From the NCBI GenBank assembly GCA_026874595.1, contig CM049313.1, positions 65,664,159 through 65,728,158 of the forward strand: a DNA stretch of 64,000 nt. Direction: 5' to 3'. The notes under the pieces are model-generated. The model worked only from the letters and a program-made list of their open reading frames with translations. It was not told the origin of the DNA and did not search any database. Numbering within the stretch: position 1 is the first letter of the stretch; each line of letters starts with the position of its first letter. The position numbers and the translations under genes were made by a program. This document shows positions 60,301-64,000 of the stretch, in pieces. Source of the stretch: Sipunculus nudus (Eukaryota; Annelida; Sipuncula; Golfingiida; Sipunculidae).

Positions 60301-61412
60301 TAGTCGTCCTGGTTCGGACCACATCCACTTTCTCATTAGTCGTCCTGGTTCGGACCATATCCACCTTCTCATTTGTCGTCCTGGGTCAGACCACATCCAC
60401 TTTCTTATTAGTCGTCCTGGGTCGGACCACATCCACTTTCTCATTCGTCGTCCTGGTTCGGACCACATCCACTTTCTCATTAGTCTTCCTGGGTCGGACC
60501 ACATCCAACTTCTCATTAGTCTTCCTGGTTCGGACCACATCCACTTTCTCATTAGTCGTCCTGGTTCGGACCACATCCACGTTCTCATTTGTCGTCCTGG
60601 GTCGGACCACATCCACTTTCTCATTAGTCGTCCTGGGTCGGACCACATCCACTTTCTCATTAGTCGTCCTGGTTCGGACCACATCCACTTTCTCATTAGT
60701 CGTCCTGGTTCGGACCACATCCACTTTCTAATATGTCGTCTTGGTTCGGACCACATCCACCTTCTCATTAGTCGTCCTGGGTCGGACCACATCCACTTTC
60801 TCATATGTCGTCCTGGTTCGGACCACATTCACTTTCTCATTCGTCGTCCTGGTTCGGACTACATCCCCGTTCTCATTCGTCGTCCTGGGTCGGACCACAT
60901 CCACTTTCTAATTCGTCGTCCTGGGTCAGACCACATCCACTTTCTCATTAGTCGTCCTGGTTCGGACCACATCCACTTTCTCATATGTCGTCCTGGTTCG
61001 GACCACATCCTCTTTCTCATATGTCGTCCTGGTTCGGACCACATCCACTTTCTCATATGTCGTCCTGGTTCGCACCATATCCACCTTCTCATTAGTCGCC
61101 CTGGGTCGGACCACATCCACCTTCTTATTTGTCGTCCTGGTTCGGACCACATCCACTTTCTCATTCGGCGTCCTGGGTCGGACCACATCCACTTTCTCAT
61201 TAGTCGTCCTGGTTCGGACCACATCCACTTTCTCATTTGTCGTCCTGGGTCGGACCACATCCACTTTTTCATTAGTCGTCCTGGGTCGGACCACATCCAC
61301 TTTCTCCATCGTCGTCCTGGTTCGGACCACATCCACTTTCTCATTAGTCGTCCTGGTTCGGACCACATCCATTTCTCATATGTCGTCCTGGTTCGGACCA
61401 CATATACTTTCC
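48346..61412. repeat. 13-kb minisatellite of a 36-bp unit with higher-order repeats, about 360 copies
   Basis: The unit reads GTCGTCCTGGTTCGGACC then ACATCCACTTTCTCATTA, 36 bases, repeated head to tail for about 13.07 kb without interruption. Variants fall at fixed places: GGTTCGG/GGGTCGG/GGTTTAG, CACTTT/CACCTT, and the end ATTAGT/ATATGT/ATTTGT/ATTCGT. A 35-base variant containing TCTTATTCGG occurs twelve times (48621, 49592, 50490, 51137, 51712, 52107, 53006, 53653, 54516, 56134, 58293, 59228). It usually follows the same eight or so variant units, including one with CTTCCCATCT, so units are arranged in higher-order blocks. Four of the six reading frames lack stops in most units, giving open frames up to 778 codons, but the 35-base units shift every frame. 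I see no start context, splice sites or unique coding flank, so it is called non-coding. Confidence 0.97.
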
Positions 61413-61604
61413 AAATCCTGGATCAACCTTCGATCCAACAATGTATGCCTGCGTGTAGTGCGAGAAAGAGAAAGAGAGAGAGAGGGCCTTATACCAATCC
61501 CTTGAAATGCAATGGATATTAAGTCGTATATACGTTGTCTTAAGATATGCATCTGAATTAAACTGTCCTAGTCGAACATATTTCCTTAACAGTTTAGGGG
61601 CAAA
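61413..61604. other. Spacer with short GA run
   Basis: The array ends in a truncated unit near 61412. A (GA)n-like run lies at about 61464-61483. No feature otherwise. Confidence 0.45.
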
Positions 61605-61775
61605 CGTTCAGCTGTGTCCGCTGGTCCGATCCCCGCCGTGACACTGACAGCGGTAGTAGTTGCCCGTCCAAGGCAGGTGGTTTTCTCCTGGTCCTCCGAT
61701 TGCCTTCGCCCTTACAGACTACCAGACGCCACCATCTGAGCCAAGGAGAATGCCTCGATTTGTAAATTCAAGTAA
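61605..61775 (+). mobile_element. tRNA-derived SINE (family 3), head eroded
   Basis: B-box-like GGTCCGATCCC at 61623, then TAGTTGCCCGTCCAAGGC, GTGGTTTTCTCC and CAGACTACCAGACGC, in the same order as in 28096-28330. The A-box part of the head is lost. Confidence 0.65.
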
Positions 61776-64000
61776 AATAATTAAGTATATATTATGAGTC
61801 AAACGACATGCTGCATGTGTTCGCCAGTCTTTGCTTACGTTGTTAGCTACGCTACAGACATGAACTTATCTTTCCCCTGGCTAATCGCTTGATGATGTTA
61901 GAGCTTTGTAGGAGAAACCGTTCTGACAGCCAAAGGGTGCCGCTCAAATTTATTATCACAACAGTTCAAACGAACAGCTGTGAAGGCTTTTATCCTTGAC
62001 AAAACCATGTCTTTGTCAATGCTCTTTACCAATATGAAAGCTATAAATAAGGATAGCTATAATGGCATCATTTTCAAGGTGCCGTAGGCTTTATCCGCAG
62101 GTTTCTGGCTTTGCTAAGGTGTAAATTTAAGAAGCAGGCTTCACTCATTTCCTTTTACCCCCGGTTATCTAAAATCGGTTACTGTTTGAATAGTCTGAAC
62201 GTAATTTGAGGTTATCCCCCCACCACCTGAGGTTTAAAAGTTAGAATCAATCAATGAAAAATAAAATTGTCGCAAAATATTTATTATATTAGTAATTAAA
62301 TTTCTGTAGACTTATAAGCTCCATCAAAGTGCGTGACACATTACATACAAACATGAGATATGCAAAGATTCAGCAGCAGAAATTCCAGGAATATTATGCA
62401 AATAATCATAAAGATGAAATGTTTCGAGCCCGTATTCTGAAAACGTAGTGGGTAATCTTGAATCGATTTCGGATGCTCCCCCCCCCCCCCGGGTAATTCG
62501 AAGCGGGGATAATCTGAAATTGCTACATCCGGTTGTTTGAATTGCTTATAAATAAAGTGTGATGTATTGAGGCCAATAGCTTTGTTCACATATCCATAAG
62601 TAATCCTAATGTTTAATTGCGGCTGTCTGTACGACTGCGTCTGTAATATTCAGTTCCAATTAAAATCATATAAATAACACACAGAGATTAATGGCATATT
62701 TAAGGCAGAAAATATGATTAGCGAAATATAATAGGACACCGTAAAGATAAGCAACGAGGATATAACTCATCGGCATTTTAATCTAAAACATATATACTTA
62801 CACGTGTGGGTGAAAGCTGTCGCCGAGATTGTAGAAAAACTCCTTTTTCTGTCTTCTGCTCATTAAAATTTATCACCCAAAGCAAGGCATTTGACAAAAC
62901 TCATTACTCGTTCAAAATAAAAATATAATGCATTAGTTATATTTAAAAAATAAAACAACTGATGTCTGAAAATCAATGAATGATCTGTTTTCAAATATTT
63001 CATTTAAAAATGGACACTGGGCATTGGAGGTAATACATTACATCAGCCATTACTTATATAATTGTTTTATCTTTATACCTTCCTTGATTCGTGTTTGTTA
63101 TAGGAGTTCTGAACATATATACACAGCTTCTAATGTCTAACTGCTCAGAGAGCTCCTGCTATCCTAAATACAGTCCCATGACAGCCAATTCTCGAACATC
63201 CACCTCCATCATGTACGCAAAGGTCTGTTGCGGTTTTAAGATCAGTAGACCTGCAAAGCCAGAACACCACCGAGAACCTCAAACACTCATAAAAAAGCTT
63301 GTATAAACCCATTCAGTTTCCGTCGCATATGGTTGTCTTTGATAGGCCGTGATGATCTTTCACCGCGAAATTGATCACAATTCATGAAATAGCATCAGAG
63401 CGACCTTGTATAGCAAGGTCAAAATTTTCGAGATGGAATTGCTCACAGCGAGGGATTTTGTTATAGAAGACGCATCATGAAACCTCCCATGATATCATCC
63501 ACCTCATGAACTGACATAGAGAGTGGGTGAAGGATGGGCACGGCGAAAAAAAAGACAATCTTGAATGGCATCGGAAGATATTTTAATGTTATTTTATCTC
63601 CAGGTTTGACTATTTTAAATGATTTGCCCCGACCTGACGGGTTACTTCAAGAACAATGGGGTCACCATTCATGTCAAGCCGGAAATCAAAATATAAGAGT
63701 GAGATCATCTTACACGTTACTTAATACACCTGTGTCTCTGTGACAGTAACAAAAATCGGCTTTATTAAATCGGATTATATAAATATCCCGCGGTACAATG
63801 TATTCTGTTTGAACTGAAAGAGACCGTGGTAAACTTTGTATTGTTAAAAAGAAAAATGATAAGAGGGTGAAGCAGCACCGTCCACATAGTAAAGGTATTC
63901 CTAAAGGGGCGCTCTGTTTGATTAATCATTCCCATAAATTGTTATGTTATTATTAAGAAGACGGGCACCATGGAAGGATACAATAAAAATCCAGCATGAA
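61776..64000. other. Right edge, no gene recognised
   Basis: A poly-C tract lies at about 62478-62489. Open frames at 63091-63306 and 63534-63743 have no recognisable domain or clear splice sites. Confidence 0.4.

Noticed and set aside
48346-61412. CRISPR-like or direct-repeat array
   Set aside because: There are no unique spacers; every 36-base unit is a variant of the same sequence, and the setting is eukaryotic.
59186-61522. A 778-codon open frame with 12-residue repeats that could be taken for a repetitive structural protein
   Set aside because: Four frames of the 36-base unit are open on both strands, the 35-base units shift frame repeatedly through the array, and no start context, introns or unique domain adjoin it.

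Overview
This window reads as repeat-rich nuclear DNA from an animal, most likely a marine invertebrate and plausibly a bivalve or other lophotrochozoan. The signs are AT-rich sequence with many (AT)n, (GA)n and poly-G tracts, split exons with GT/AG borders, animal-type transposon fragments, several tRNA-derived SINE families, and very little protein-coding sequence. There is no operon structure, rRNA gene or CRISPR array. The lineage call is an inference; nothing here identifies a species.

Layout, left to right. At 312-2213 a 951-bp segment is tandemly duplicated. At 4516-5380 there is a 44-bp minisatellite of about 20 copies. At 6230-10221 lies a 4-kb CACTA-like non-autonomous DNA transposon with 14-bp perfect ends and arrays of ACATGTTTC-type subterminal repeats. 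At 10.4-12.6 kb there is a SINE, a decayed Ty3-type retrotransposon end (RNase H fragment, polypurine tract, LTR) and miniature LTRs. At 14-21 kb there are SINEs, a pogo-like MITE and a degenerate ~53-bp repeat. At 21767-22107 there is a miniature LTR retrotransposon (TRIM-like) whose LTR carries tRNA-like A and B boxes. At 22.6-26.9 kb there is an LTR, a ~160-200-bp tandem array and GGATCC-ended MITEs.

The only convincing host-gene coding sequence is two adjoining exons of a DUF4806-domain protein (28945-29128 and 29913-30074). A HARBI1-like nuclease exon at 36883-37232, with its putative transposon end upstream, is broken by a frameshift. Copies of one LTR family lie at 11338-11916, 22599-23437, 33671-34286, ~37560-37977 and 42074-42875. 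The last is a complete solo LTR inserted in a degenerate ~30-bp repeat.

The dominant feature is a 13-kb minisatellite (48346-61412) of a 36-bp unit, roughly 360 copies, with higher-order structure. Twelve 35-bp variant units act as phase markers, and their spacings are all one or two bases short of multiples of 36. Because 36 is divisible by 3 and most unit frames lack stops, the array shows long open frames on both strands. I judge these to be by-products of the repeat and not genes.

The two observations I would follow first are the TRIM with pol III-like boxes in its LTR and the higher-order structure of the 13-kb array.
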